Assembly: GCF_021261325.1 (NCBI RefSeq) | Contig: NZ_JAJSBI010000001.1 | Span: 372,001 to 436,000 of the forward strand | Direction: 5' to 3' | DNA length: 64,000 bases | Source of the DNA: Streptomyces guryensis | GTDB taxonomy: Bacteria > Actinomycetota > Actinomycetes > Streptomycetales > Streptomycetaceae | Shown here: positions 41,058 to 50,955 of the stretch, piece after piece | Layout of the letters: each line of letters opens with the position of its first letter | Position numbering within the stretch: the stretch's first letter is position 1 | Notes under the pieces: model-generated | Seen by the model: only the letters and a program-made list of their open reading frames with translations | Databases searched by the model: none | What the model was told of the DNA's origin: nothing | Translations under genes and position numbers: made by a program

Positions 41058-42379
41058 CTCTGCGCCCGCAGCACGTCCCGGAACCAGGCGTACGAGGCCT
41101 TCGGCGTCCTCTTCTGTGTCTCGAAGTCGACGTGCACCAGCCCGAACCGGCGCTCGTACCCCTCCGCCCACTCGAAGTTGTCCAGCAGTGACCACACGAA
41201 GTACCCGCGCACGTCCACACCCGCCTCGACGGCCTTGTGCAGGGCCCGGAGGTGGCCGTCGAGGTAGGCGATCCGGTCCTGGTCGTCGAGGCCCGGATAC
41301 GAGCAGCCGTTCTCGGTGATGACGACGGGCGGGAGGCGGTCGCCGTAGCGCTCGCGGAAGCCGGTCAGCAGTTCCGTCAGACCCTCGGGGACCACGGGCC
41401 AGCCGAAGTCCGTCACCGGGACGCCCTCGATCTGCCGTACCGAGAAGGGGAGTTCCGCCGGGATGGTCAGCCCGCCGAACTCGATGTCCTCGCCCTGCGG
41501 GGCGCCCACCCGGGTCGGCGCGTAGTAGTTGACGCCGTACCAGTCGAGCGGTTCCGCGATGACCTTCAGGTCGGACTCGACGTCGCCCGGCATCAGCTCG
41601 CCGATGCCCTCCGGGTACCGGCCGAGCAGCAACGGGTCGGCGAACAGGCGGTTGAGCAGCAGGTCGTAGAAGCCCGCCGCCTCCAGGTCCGCGCTCTCCT
41701 CGGACGCCGGCCAGGTCGGCCCGTGCGAGTTGGCGATCCCGATGTCGGTGGCGCCGGACGCGCGCAGGGCCCGTACGGCCAGACCGTGGGCCAGCAGCTG
41801 GTGGTGGGCCACCGGCAGCGCGTCGAAGAGGAGTTGCCTGCCGGGCGCGTGAGCACCGAGGGCATGCCCCAACAACGTGTGCTCCGCGGGCTCGTTGATG
41901 GTGATCCACTTCTGTACGCGGTCGCCGAGCCGCTCGGCCACCACCGACACGTACTCCGCGAAACGCGAGGCCGTGTCCCGCTCCAGCCAGTCCATTCCCA
42001 GTGGGAGGTCCCAGTGGAAGAGGGTCGGTGCCGGTCGTACGCCCGCCGCGCACAGCTCGTCGACGAGACGGTCGTAGAAGTCGAGGCCGCCCGTGGAGCG
42101 GACCCGCGGCCAGGAGATGGAGAAGCGGTACGCGTCCACGCCGAGGTCGGCCAGGAGCGCCACGTCCTCGCGGTAACGGTGGTAGTGGTCGCAGGCCACC
42201 GCCGCGGTCGAGCCGTCCTTCACCCGCCCCGGCTCGGCCGTGAAGGCGTCCCACGCGGACGGCTCGCGTTCGTCGGCAGCGCCCTCGATCTGGTGGGCCG
42301 AGGTCGACACGCCCCACAGGAAGCCGGCCGGGAAGCGGGGTATCGGGTTGCCTGCATCAGAAGCCATGGGCGGGATCAT
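41054..42379 (-). CDS. Family 1 beta-glucosidase
   Basis: A 441-residue GH1 enzyme; it starts at the ATG at 42379 or, equally possible, at the ATG at 42367. Motifs: FLWGVSTSAHQIEGA at the N-terminus, acid/base Glu in ITINEPAEH (about residue 166), nucleophile Glu in VVITENGCSYPG (about residue 350), and the late SLLDNFEWAEGY substrate site. No signal peptide, so it cleaves imported beta-glucosides such as cellobiose in the cytoplasm. A palindrome just upstream is a likely repressor site. Confidence 0.93.
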   Translation of the reverse strand: MIPPMASDAGNPIPRFPAGFLWGVSTSAHQIEGAADEREPSAWDAFTAEPGRVKDGSTAAVACDHYHRYREDVALLADLGVDAYRFSISWPRVRSTGGLDFYDRLVDELCAAGVRPAPTLFHWDLPLGMDWLERDTASRFAEYVSVVAERLGDRVQKWITINEPAEHTLLGHALGAHAPGRQLLFDALPVAHHQLLAHGLAVRALRASGATDIGIANSHGPTWPASEESADLEAAGFYDLLLNRLFADPLLLGRYPEGIGELMPGDVESDLKVIAEPLDWYGVNYYAPTRVGAPQGEDIEFGGLTIPAELPFSVRQIEGVPVTDFGWPVVPEGLTELLTGFRERYGDRLPPVVITENGCSYPGLDDQDRIAYLDGHLRALHKAVEAGVDVRGYFVWSLLDNFEWAEGYERRFGLVHVDFETQKRTPKASYAWFRDVLRAQR

Positions 42380-42381
42380 CC

Positions 42382-42394
42382 TTACCGGCGGTAA
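42382..42394 (-). promoter_or_regulatory. Palindromic operator candidate for beta-glucosidase
   Basis: TTACCG-G-CGGTAA is a perfect 6-bp inverted repeat with one central base, ending two bases before the ATG at 42379. On the gene's strand TTGACT lies directly upstream (42399-42404), so a protein bound here would block transcription start. LacI- or MarR-type repression is possible, but no regulator gene is adjacent. Confidence 0.55.
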
Positions 42395-42425
42395 CGGAAG
42401 TCAACGCCCAGGAATGAACTGCCGG

Positions 42426-42692
42426 TTACGCCCCTTCCTTCAGTACCCGGCTGATCAGTTCGCGCTGCTCGTCCGTGAGCCGGGGATCGGCCGCGTACAC
42501 CGTCTTCCCGTCCACCGTGATCTCGTAGCTGAAGCCGTCCGGCACCCCGACGGGAGGCGTGCCCCGGCCGGACGCGAGAGCGCGCTCGGCCAGGGCGTGC
42601 CACTCCTGGGCGTCGGGCCGGCCCGAGGTGTCCACCTCGGCATGGCGCTCGATACCCGCGAACCCACCCGTACGCCTCACCTGAATACGCAT
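42426..42692 (-). CDS. Emfourin-type inhibitor of M4 protease
   Basis: An 88-residue protein beginning MRIQVRRTGGFAGIE, matching the protealysin-inhibitor (emfourin) family, which inhibits M4 metalloproteases in the same cytoplasm. The TVDGKTVYAADPRLTDEQRELI segment is typical of the family. It lies 21 bases downstream of the M4 protease gene, the standard pairing. It has no signal peptide, so inhibition is intracellular. Confidence 0.88.
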   Translation of the reverse strand: MRIQVRRTGGFAGIERHAEVDTSGRPDAQEWHALAERALASGRGTPPVGVPDGFSYEITVDGKTVYAADPRLTDEQRELISRVLKEGA

Positions 42693-42713
42693 GGGGCCCT
42701 GTCTAGTACGGAG

Positions 42714-43790
42714 TCACAGGATCCGCACCCCGACCTGTTCCCACGCCTTCTGTACGGCCTGAAGTTCCTCGCCCTCGTTGAAGCGGGCCTTCGCCGCGGC
42801 GACCGTGAGCTTCGCGAAGTCGTTGAACAGCGCCTGCGAGGACAGCTCACCGCCGGTCAGGACGTCGTACCAGATCTGCCCGGCCTTCTCCCAGGCGTGG
42901 CCGCCGAGCGCCGAGGCGACCAGGTAGAACGCGTGGTTCGGGATACCGGAGTTGATGTGGACGCCGCCGTTGTCGCGGCCGGTGCGGACGTAGTCGTCCA
43001 TGGTCCCGGGCTGCGGGTCCTTGCCGAGCACGTCGTCGTCGTAGGCGGTGCCCGGTTCCTTCATGGAGCGCAGCGCCTTGCCCGTCACGCTCGGGGCCAG
43101 CAGGCCCGCGCCGATCAGCCAGTCGGCCTCGGCGGCGGTCTGGCCGAGCGTGTACTGCTTGATGAGCGAGCCGAAGACGTCGGACATCGACTCGTTGAGG
43201 GCGCCCGGCTGGCCGTAGTACGTGAGGTTCGCGGTGTGCTGGGTGACGCCGTGGGTCAGCTCGTGGCCGATGACGTCGATCGGGATGGTGAAGTCGAGGA
43301 AGATCTCGCCGTCGCCGTCGCCGAACACCATCTGCTCGCCGTTCCAGAAGGCGTTGTTGTACTTCTCGTCGTAGTGGACGCTGGCGTCCAGGGGCAGGCC
43401 GTCGCCGTCGATCGAGTGGCGCTGGTACGCCTTGAGGTAGAGGTCGAAGGTGGCGCCGAGGCCCGCGTAGGCGCGGTTGACCGTGGCGTCCTTGACCGGG
43501 TCGGCACCCTCGGCTCGCACCTTCCGGCCGGGCAGGTCGGTCTTGTGCCCGGCGTCGTAGACGGTGCGCAGCGGCTGGTCCGACGGTGCCTTCGTCGTCG
43601 GCGCGGCCGCGAGGCCGAACTCGGTCGTCACGCGGCGGCGGCCGCGCAGCTCGCTGTCGCGCATCAGGGTGCGCCGGGCGGGACCGGAGAGTGCGGGGTC
43701 GTCGTGCCGGGCCAGCTTGTCGAGGACGTGTGGCGGTACGACGGTGCAGAAGACGGGCTCGAAGCCCCCGTTGGTCGTCATGCCCGGCAC
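42714..43790 (-). CDS. M4-family metallopeptidase (protealysin-like)
   Basis: A 358-residue thermolysin-fold protease starting MPGMTTNGG (a second Met at 43781 is possible). The short propeptide (PVFCTVVPPHVLDKLA) resembles the PPL-type propeptide of protealysin rather than the long FTP propeptide. Zinc motif HELTH (about residue 180), the Glu in GALNESMSD, and a late catalytic His in GGVHINSGIPNHAF. No signal peptide, so it is probably cytoplasmic or leaves by a non-classical route. The inhibitor gene directly follows it. Confidence 0.92.
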   Translation of the reverse strand: MPGMTTNGGFEPVFCTVVPPHVLDKLARHDDPALSGPARRTLMRDSELRGRRRVTTEFGLAAAPTTKAPSDQPLRTVYDAGHKTDLPGRKVRAEGADPVKDATVNRAYAGLGATFDLYLKAYQRHSIDGDGLPLDASVHYDEKYNNAFWNGEQMVFGDGDGEIFLDFTIPIDVIGHELTHGVTQHTANLTYYGQPGALNESMSDVFGSLIKQYTLGQTAAEADWLIGAGLLAPSVTGKALRSMKEPGTAYDDDVLGKDPQPGTMDDYVRTGRDNGGVHINSGIPNHAFYLVASALGGHAWEKAGQIWYDVLTGGELSSQALFNDFAKLTVAAAKARFNEGEELQAVQKAWEQVGVRIL

Positions 43791-43960
43791 CCTTGCACTG
43801 AGTTATGCCGGTGTCACTACCCGCAACCATGATTGGTGAAATATACGGACAGGGAACCACACGCTCCGTGACGAAGTGGTATAGCGCACTTTTTGTCCCT
43901 TTTATCTTGCGGGTCCCGCATACTGATACGGCGCCCCGCATCCGAAGAGGCTCGGCTAGC

Positions 43961-44020
43961 ATGCTTCGCATCATGCGTTTCGGGCTGCTTCTCCTTAGCT
44001 GCCGCGGCGAGGGCCTGTAG
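43961..44020 (+). CDS. leuL: Leucine leader peptide of leuA
   Basis: A 19-codon frame, or 15 codons from the internal ATG at 43973, coding MRFGLLLLSCRGEGL. It has four consecutive Leu codons (CTG CTT CTC CTT). The end pairs with downstream sequence (hairpin 44002-44044). A Leu-rich leader ahead of leuA is the arrangement for ribosome-mediated attenuation: stalling at the Leu codons under leucine shortage would alter the hairpin. Confidence 0.8.
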   Translation: MLRIMRFGLLLLSCRGEGL

Positions 44021-44044
44021 TCCAGGTCGACTCCCTCCCCGCGG
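44002..44044 (+). promoter_or_regulatory. Attenuator-type hairpin in leuA leader
   Basis: CCGCGGCGAGGG (44002-44013) pairs with CCCTCCCCGCGG (44033-44044), 11 of 12 bases, and the loop contains a further CCTG/CAGG stem. It covers the last codons of the leader peptide. It lacks a T-run, so it may be the anti-terminator or a translation-control stem rather than the terminator itself. Confidence 0.5.
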
Positions 44045-44086
44045 AGCTTGGCGTTGCGTCGTCGGCCGTCCTTCCGGACACCCTGA

Positions 44087-45821
<1,735 letters not shown>

Positions 45822-45823
<2 letters not shown>

Positions 45824-45990
45824 GACCTGGCGTCAAAGGTGATGTCGTCCGCCCGAAGGGCGGGCCGCGCGGCGTCCGGTGCGTGCAGCTGCAAGGGGGA
45901 GTCGACGCGGAGCGTCGGCGACTGACGACAACGCGGCAGATGTGCGTGCCAGACGCCGCGCGGCAGGCGGCACCTTTGACGCCAGGTCCT
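45822..45990. repeat. 169-bp palindromic element (MITE-like)
   Basis: A perfect 20-bp terminal inverted repeat (45822-45841 and 45971-45990; outer bases AGGACCTGGCGTC / GACGCCAGGTCCT). Inside it a second inverted pair, CCGCGCGGCGTC near 45865 and GACGCCGCGCGG near 45952, surrounds a core with GTCGACGCGGAGCGTCGGCGAC. It contains no gene. The leuA stop codon overlaps its left end. The nested symmetry and length fit a miniature inverted-repeat transposable element or a structured RNA. Confidence 0.7.
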
Positions 45991-46010
45991 CACCCGTCTG
46001 ACCGGGCGTT

Positions 46011-46050
46011 TCGGGGCCTTGACCGCCGTATACGGCGGTCAAGGCCCCGA
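46011..46050. terminator. 40-bp perfect palindrome after leuA
   Basis: TCGGGGCCTTGACCGCCGTA and its exact reverse complement are joined at a TATA centre, giving an 18-bp GC-rich stem. It is the strongest hairpin in the window and lies downstream of leuA ahead of the TerB-like gene. No T-run follows, as is usual for Streptomyces terminators. Confidence 0.75.
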
Positions 46051-46177
46051 TGCTTATCGGCCATCTGTTCGTGGAGGTCACGGAAAGGTCTCGTCCAGGG
46101 TGCTGACTACGCCTCACCGATGTGGCTAACATCACGGGCACCGCGACGATGATGCCGCGGTGTGAAGGAGGTGCGAC

Positions 46178-46873
46178 GTGCTGCCAGTACGGGGACGAAA
46201 CGGCCGAGCCGCCAGGCCTGCGCGCCTTCTGGGGACCCGCACCGCGTGGACACCCGTCGGAGACGGCGAGTTCTTCTGCCCGGGCTGCGGGGGCGACCGC
46301 AACTACCAGCGCCTGACCGGCCACCGTCGCTTCATCCTCCTCGGGGTGCCCGTGCTGCCCCGCGGCGAGACCGCGCCGGTCGTCGAATGCGCCGCCTGCC
46401 GCCGCCACTTCGGCACCGACGTCCTCGACCACCCCACCACCACCCGCTTCTCGGCGATGCTCCGCGACGCCGTCCACACCGTGGCGCTCGCGGTGCTGGC
46501 CGCGGGCGGCACCTGTTCCCGTACGGCCCTGGAGGCCGCCGCCGGCACGGTCCGCGCGGCCGGCTTCGACGACTGCACCGAGGACCAGCTGAACGCGCTC
46601 GTCGAGGCGCTGGCCGCGGACACCGGCCGGGTCTACGGCCAGTCCTGCGGCGCCGGACTCGCCATAGAGCTGCACGAGGCCCTGGACCCGCTGGCCCCGC
46701 ATCTCGCCGCGGTCGGCCGCGAGTCGATCCTGCTGCAGGGCGCCCGCATCGCTCTCGCCGACGGCCCGTACACCCCGGCCGAGCGCGACGTCCTGTCCAC
46801 GGTGGGCGCGGCGCTGACCATCTGCTCGGACGACGTGACGAGGCTGCTGGCGGCGGCGCGTACGCCGTCGTAG
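46178..46873 (+). CDS. TerB-like protein with zinc ribbon
   Basis: A 231-residue protein starting at the GTG at 46178, five bases after AAGGAGGT. The N-terminal zinc ribbon has FCPGCGGDRNYQ and ECAACRRHFG (two CxxC). The C-terminal part (about 90-231) matches TerB-like helical repeats, with IALADGPYTPAERDVLSTVG. TerB domains occur in tellurite-resistance and stress systems, but no other ter gene is nearby. The function is unproven. Confidence 0.75.
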   Translation: MLPVRGRNGRAARPARLLGTRTAWTPVGDGEFFCPGCGGDRNYQRLTGHRRFILLGVPVLPRGETAPVVECAACRRHFGTDVLDHPTTTRFSAMLRDAVHTVALAVLAAGGTCSRTALEAAAGTVRAAGFDDCTEDQLNALVEALAADTGRVYGQSCGAGLAIELHEALDPLAPHLAAVGRESILLQGARIALADGPYTPAERDVLSTVGAALTICSDDVTRLLAAARTPS

Positions 46874-46958
46874 ACCCGGACTTGTGGCGGCTGAGGCGGT
46901 GGCCGTCGGCCTGACCTCGGCGGCCGCTACGGGTGCTGAGCCGCACGGCTGTGGTGGA

Positions 46959-47408
46959 TCACCGGCGCGATGCGGCCGTGTGTCCGGATACGGACGAATC
47001 GGCCCGGGCACCGCGGCCCTCGTCGAGCTGTGCGCCGCTCACGGCGACGAGCAGTACGGCGATGCCGGCCAGCACCTGCAGACAGGTGCTGACGACGGCG
47101 CCTAGCCGGTGGAGCAGAGCGGCGGTCAGCAGCATGACGCCGCCGGCGATGCCCACGTACTGCCAGTCGGGGGTGAGGTGGATGCCGGAGTTGTCCGCGC
47201 CGGGATCGAACGGCTGCCAGCCGCTGTAGTCGATGCCGATCAGGACGGCCACCACGGCACCGATGGCATCGAGGACAAGCAGCCCGACGGCCAGGGCGAT
47301 GTCCCCGGCGATGGGCAGCCACTGGCGTCCGGCCCGTGGCGGCGGCACATTGGCACCGCGGAAGTGCGGGAGGCCGAGGGGTCGAGGGACGGGATCGGTC
47401 ATGGGCAC
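46959..47408 (-). CDS. Small membrane protein, DUF6234-like
   Basis: A 149-residue protein from the GTG at 47408, six bases after AGGGA (the ATG at 47402 is an alternative). Three hydrophobic segments: about 35-57 (IALAVGLLVLDAIGAVVAVLIG), 84-103 and 106-126. The loop SGWQPFDPGADNSGIHLTPDWQY between the first two is probably extracytoplasmic. It resembles Streptomyces DUF6234 proteins by memory only. The C-terminus is polar. It is divergent from the MMPL operon across a region with two palindromes. Confidence 0.65.
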   Translation of the reverse strand: MPMTDPVPRPLGLPHFRGANVPPPRAGRQWLPIAGDIALAVGLLVLDAIGAVVAVLIGIDYSGWQPFDPGADNSGIHLTPDWQYVGIAGGVMLLTAALLHRLGAVVSTCLQVLAGIAVLLVAVSGAQLDEGRGARADSSVSGHTAASRR

Positions 47409-47435
47409 AAGCTTTCCCTGGAAGGCGGGGCCGGT

Positions 47436-47455
47436 CCTGAGTACCTGTACTCAGG
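47436..47455. promoter_or_regulatory. CCTGAGTAC inverted repeat in divergent promoter region
   Basis: CCTGAGTAC (47436-47444) and GTACTCAGG (47447-47455) form a perfect 9-bp inverted repeat with a two-base centre. It lies between the divergent DUF6234-like gene and the MMPL gene, 28 bases from the former. With the palindrome at 47501 it forms a likely pair of regulator sites. Confidence 0.6.
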
Positions 47456-47500
47456 CCCCGGCGTCGTGCGGACCGCTGCGCGTGCCGGTGGAGCCCGCAG

Positions 47501-47516
47501 TACTCCCCGGGGAGTA
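47501..47516. promoter_or_regulatory. TACTCCCC/GGGGAGTA palindrome
   Basis: A perfect 16-bp palindrome 123 bases ahead of the MMPL start. It shares the TACTC/GAGTA half-site with the repeat at 47436-47455. It is a plausible target of the LuxR-type response regulator at the end of the MMPL operon (inference). Confidence 0.55.
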
Positions 47517-47638
47517 ATCCCGCGACCGTGCCACCCCCGGCAGTACCCCTGAACTCGCCCTCACGCCCGACGAACCGTGCCCCGAGCGCCGGGAGTCTGG
47601 AAGCGACCCAGACATCCCGAGCGGAGGGAGGCCCGTCC

Positions 47639-49720
47639 ATGGGGGCCGCAAGGACAGGAACACGGGGACGGCGTGCCGTGCCCTGGGTGGTGCTCGGACT
47701 GTGGCTGGCCGCGCTCGTGCTCGCCGGACCGTTCGCCGGGAAGTTCTCCGACATCCAGCAGAACCGGTCCGTGGACTACCTGCCCGACAGCGCCGACTCC
47801 ACCCGGGTGGCCCGTGTCCAGGACGAGTTGCCGGGCGGTCAGACCACCGACCTGGTGCTCGTCTACCACCGCGACGGCGGCCTCACCGCCGCCGACCGGG
47901 AGAAGGCGGATGCGCAGGTCGCCGAGATCGGGACCGCCTACAGGCTCACCGGCACTCCGAAGGCGGTCCCGTCCCGCGACGGCACCACCCTCATGTATCC
48001 GGTCTCCAGCACCGGGCCGGGCCAGGACGACAAGGCACGGGACGCCTTCGTCGACGGCGTGCGCGACCTCGCGAACGGGGGCGCGGGGCTCAGCGTGCAG
48101 GTCGGCGGACCCGGCGCCCTGAACACCGACATGGGCAAGGTGTTCGGCTCCATCGACGGCACCCTGCTCTACGCCACCCTCGGCGTCGTCACCGCCCTGC
48201 TGATCCTGATCTACCGCAGTCCCTTCCTGTGGCTGGTGCCGCTCGCCGTCGCCGGGGTCGCCGCGGGCATGGCGATGGCCGCCGCGTACGGCCTGCACGA
48301 GGCCTTCGGCGTCACCGTCACCGGCCAGAGCGGCGGGGTGATGACGGTCCTCGTCCTCGGTGCGGGCACGGACTACGCGTTGCTGCTCATCTCCCGCTAC
48401 CGCGAGGAGCTAGGACGCCACGAGCGACCGTACGAGGCCATGCGCGCCGCCCTGCGCGGCTGCGGCCCTGCGATCATCGCCTCCTCCGGCACCGTCGCGG
48501 CCGGGCTGCTGTGCCTGCTCGCCGCCGACCTCAACAGCAGTCGTGGCATGGGCCCGGTCGGCATGGTGGGTGTACTCGCCGCACTCGCCGCGATGATCAC
48601 CTTGCTGCCCGCCCTGCTGGTCCTCCTCGGGCGCCGGGCCTTCTGGCCGCTGATCCCGGCGTTCGGGAGCGAGCCGAAGACACGACGGTCGCTGTTCGCG
48701 GCGATGGGCAGCTCGGCCACGCGCCGTCCGATCCTCGTACTCGCCGCAGGCGCCGTGCTCCTCGGCGCGCTCGCCCTGGGCACCCTGAACCTCCCCGGCA
48801 CCCTCAAGCAGGAGGACTCCTTCACCCGGCGGCCCGAGTCGATCGCCGCCGCCCAGACCCTGGCCCGCGCCTACCCCGGGCGCAGCAGCCAGCCGATCAC
48901 CGTCATCGCTCCCACCACCAGGGCCGATGCCGTCCTGGCCAAGGCCCGCTCGACCGACGGGGTCGCCCAGGCGACGACCGGCCGCACCGGCTCCGGCTGG
49001 ACGGAGATCTCCGTCTACGCCACCGCGGCCCCCGAGTCGAAGGGGGAGACCCGCACCATCGAGGCCCTGCGCGCGGGGCTCGACGACACCTATGGCAGCT
49101 ACGTCGGCGGGCCCAGCGCCCAGCAGCTCGACCTGACCGACAGTCAGGCGAGGGACCGCGACGTGGTCGTGCCGCTGGTCCTCGCCGCCGTGTTCGTGAT
49201 CCTCGTGGGCCTGCTGCGGAGCCTGATCGCGCCGCTGATGCTGCTCGTCGCGGTGGTCGCGGTGTGGGGCGCGGCGCTCGGGATCGGCGGGCTGGTGTTC
49301 GGGCCGGTGCTGGGCTTCGCGGGCACGGACTCGGGGCTGGGGCTGTTGTCCTTCGTCTTCCTGGTGGCCCTCGGCGTCGACTACGGCATCTTCCTCATGC
49401 ACCGCATGCGCGAGGAGTCCGTCGCGGGCGCCGAGCCCGAGACGGCGGCGCTCACCGCGCTGCGCACCACCGGCGGGGTCATCGCCTCCGCGGGTGTCGT
49501 ACTCGCGGCGACCTTCGCCGTGCTCGGCACGCTGCCGCTGGTGCCGTTGGCCGAGCTGGGGTTCGTGATCGCGGTGGGCGTGCTGCTGGACACCTTCCTC
49601 GTACGGACGTACCTGGTGACGACGGCGAGCGTGCTGCTGAAGCGCCGGGTGTGGTGGCCGGGGCGGCTGTCGCGGGCGCCGGAGCCGGGGCGGGTGGAAC
49701 GGCAGCCGGAGCGGGTGTGA
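47639..49720 (+). CDS. MMPL-family transporter
   Basis: A 693-residue membrane protein from the ATG at 47639, eight bases after GGAGGGAGG. Two halves each have a large external loop followed by five or six helices, as in MMPL/RND exporters. Proton-relay-like motifs include GAGTDYALLLISRYREEL in the first half and ALGVDYGIFLMHRMREE in the second. It overlaps the sensor kinase start (GTGA), forming an exporter - kinase - regulator operon. Lipid or antibiotic export is likely; the substrate is unknown. Confidence 0.92.
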   Translation: MGAARTGTRGRRAVPWVVLGLWLAALVLAGPFAGKFSDIQQNRSVDYLPDSADSTRVARVQDELPGGQTTDLVLVYHRDGGLTAADREKADAQVAEIGTAYRLTGTPKAVPSRDGTTLMYPVSSTGPGQDDKARDAFVDGVRDLANGGAGLSVQVGGPGALNTDMGKVFGSIDGTLLYATLGVVTALLILIYRSPFLWLVPLAVAGVAAGMAMAAAYGLHEAFGVTVTGQSGGVMTVLVLGAGTDYALLLISRYREELGRHERPYEAMRAALRGCGPAIIASSGTVAAGLLCLLAADLNSSRGMGPVGMVGVLAALAAMITLLPALLVLLGRRAFWPLIPAFGSEPKTRRSLFAAMGSSATRRPILVLAAGAVLLGALALGTLNLPGTLKQEDSFTRRPESIAAAQTLARAYPGRSSQPITVIAPTTRADAVLAKARSTDGVAQATTGRTGSGWTEISVYATAAPESKGETRTIEALRAGLDDTYGSYVGGPSAQQLDLTDSQARDRDVVVPLVLAAVFVILVGLLRSLIAPLMLLVAVVAVWGAALGIGGLVFGPVLGFAGTDSGLGLLSFVFLVALGVDYGIFLMHRMREESVAGAEPETAALTALRTTGGVIASAGVVLAATFAVLGTLPLVPLAELGFVIAVGVLLDTFLVRTYLVTTASVLLKRRVWWPGRLSRAPEPGRVERQPERV

Positions 49721-50955
49721 GGCTGAACCCCGTGCAGCAGACGACAGTGACGGGATCCCGCCGGGGCGAGCGGATCATGGCGGTGGTCAACCGCGACCCC
49801 CGCACCGCCCCGCACGGCACCCGCAACGACGCGATCCTCGCCGTGGTCCTGGCCGCGGCGGGGGTGTCCCTGGCGCTGTTCACCGCCCCGCACGACCGCC
49901 CCGACGCGCTCGGCTGGACGCTGCTGCTCGCCGCGTACGTGCCGATCGTCTGGCGCCGCCGCCACCCGCTGCTCGTGCTGGCGGCGGTGGTGGCGCTCGT
50001 CGCGCCGTACCACGCGCTGGACAACAACCACGGCGCGCCCGTGCCCGCCACCTGTGTCGCGCTGTACACGGTCGCCGTCACCGGCCGCCCGCTGCGGACC
50101 GTGCTGACCGCCGTCGCCGTCCTCGGCGTCACCGTGACCGCGATGTTCGCCGTCGACTACCGCCAGGGCATCGAACTCCTCCGCGTCTCCGGCTGGGTGA
50201 TCGCCACGCTGTTCTGCGGTGTCGACGTCCGCTTCTACCGCCAGTACGTCGCCGCGATCGTCGAACGCGCCGAGCGCGCCGAACGCACCCGGGAGGAGGA
50301 GGCCCGCCGCCGGGTCGCCGAGGAGCGCCTGCGCATCGCCCGCGACCTGCACGACCTGCTCGCCCACACCATCACCCTCATCGGCGTGCAGACGTCGGTG
50401 GCCGCGCACGTCCTGGCCGCCGACCCCGAACGCCTGGACAGGGAGACGGTGGCGAAGGCTCTGGACGACATCGCTCAGACGTGCCGCACGGCACGCGGAG
50501 AGGTGCGGACCACGCTGGAGGTGCTCCGCGAGAACGACTCCGCCGACGGCCGCGGCCCGCTCCCCGGCCTCGACGGCCTGCCCGACCTGGTGGAGACGGC
50601 CCGGCTCGCGGGCGCACGCGTCGAGCAGACGGTACGGGTACGGCAGGCCCCGCCCGCCGTCGGCGCCGCCGCCTACCGCATAGTGCAGGAGGCGCTGACC
50701 AACGCGGTACGGCACGCCGGCCCCGAACCGGCCGTACGCGTCGACCTGTACGCCGACGAGGGCGCCCTGCACCTGTCCGTCACCGACGACGGCACCGGCC
50801 CCACTCCCGGCACGGCGCCCGGCTTCGGGCTGGTCGGCATGCGGGAGCGGGCCCGCAGCGCGGGTGGCACACTCGACGCCGGGCCGCGGACGGAGGGCGG
50901 TTTCGAGGTCACGGCCGTACTGCCGCTGACGACCACGGGGGAAGGGAACGGATGA
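49717..50955 (+). CDS. Sensor histidine kinase (HisKA_3, NarL type)
   Basis: A 412-residue kinase if started at the GTG at 49717 that overlaps the MMPL stop; the ATG at 49777 is an alternative. Four or five N-terminal membrane helices (about 40-180), a dimerisation helix with phospho-acceptor His in RIARDLHDLLAHTITLI, and an ATPase domain with QEALTNAVRHAG and FGLVGMRERA. Partner of the following LuxR-type regulator, whose start overlaps its stop (ATGA). Confidence 0.9.
   Translation: MRLNPVQQTTVTGSRRGERIMAVVNRDPRTAPHGTRNDAILAVVLAAAGVSLALFTAPHDRPDALGWTLLLAAYVPIVWRRRHPLLVLAAVVALVAPYHALDNNHGAPVPATCVALYTVAVTGRPLRTVLTAVAVLGVTVTAMFAVDYRQGIELLRVSGWVIATLFCGVDVRFYRQYVAAIVERAERAERTREEEARRRVAEERLRIARDLHDLLAHTITLIGVQTSVAAHVLAADPERLDRETVAKALDDIAQTCRTARGEVRTTLEVLRENDSADGRGPLPGLDGLPDLVETARLAGARVEQTVRVRQAPPAVGAAAYRIVQEALTNAVRHAGPEPAVRVDLYADEGALHLSVTDDGTGPTPGTAPGFGLVGMRERARSAGGTLDAGPRTEGGFEVTAVLPLTTTGEGNG

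Noticed and set aside
42001..42243. Plus-strand frames across the beta-glucosidase
   Set aside because: They are Arg/Pro/Gly-rich shadows of a GH1 gene with complete catalytic motifs.
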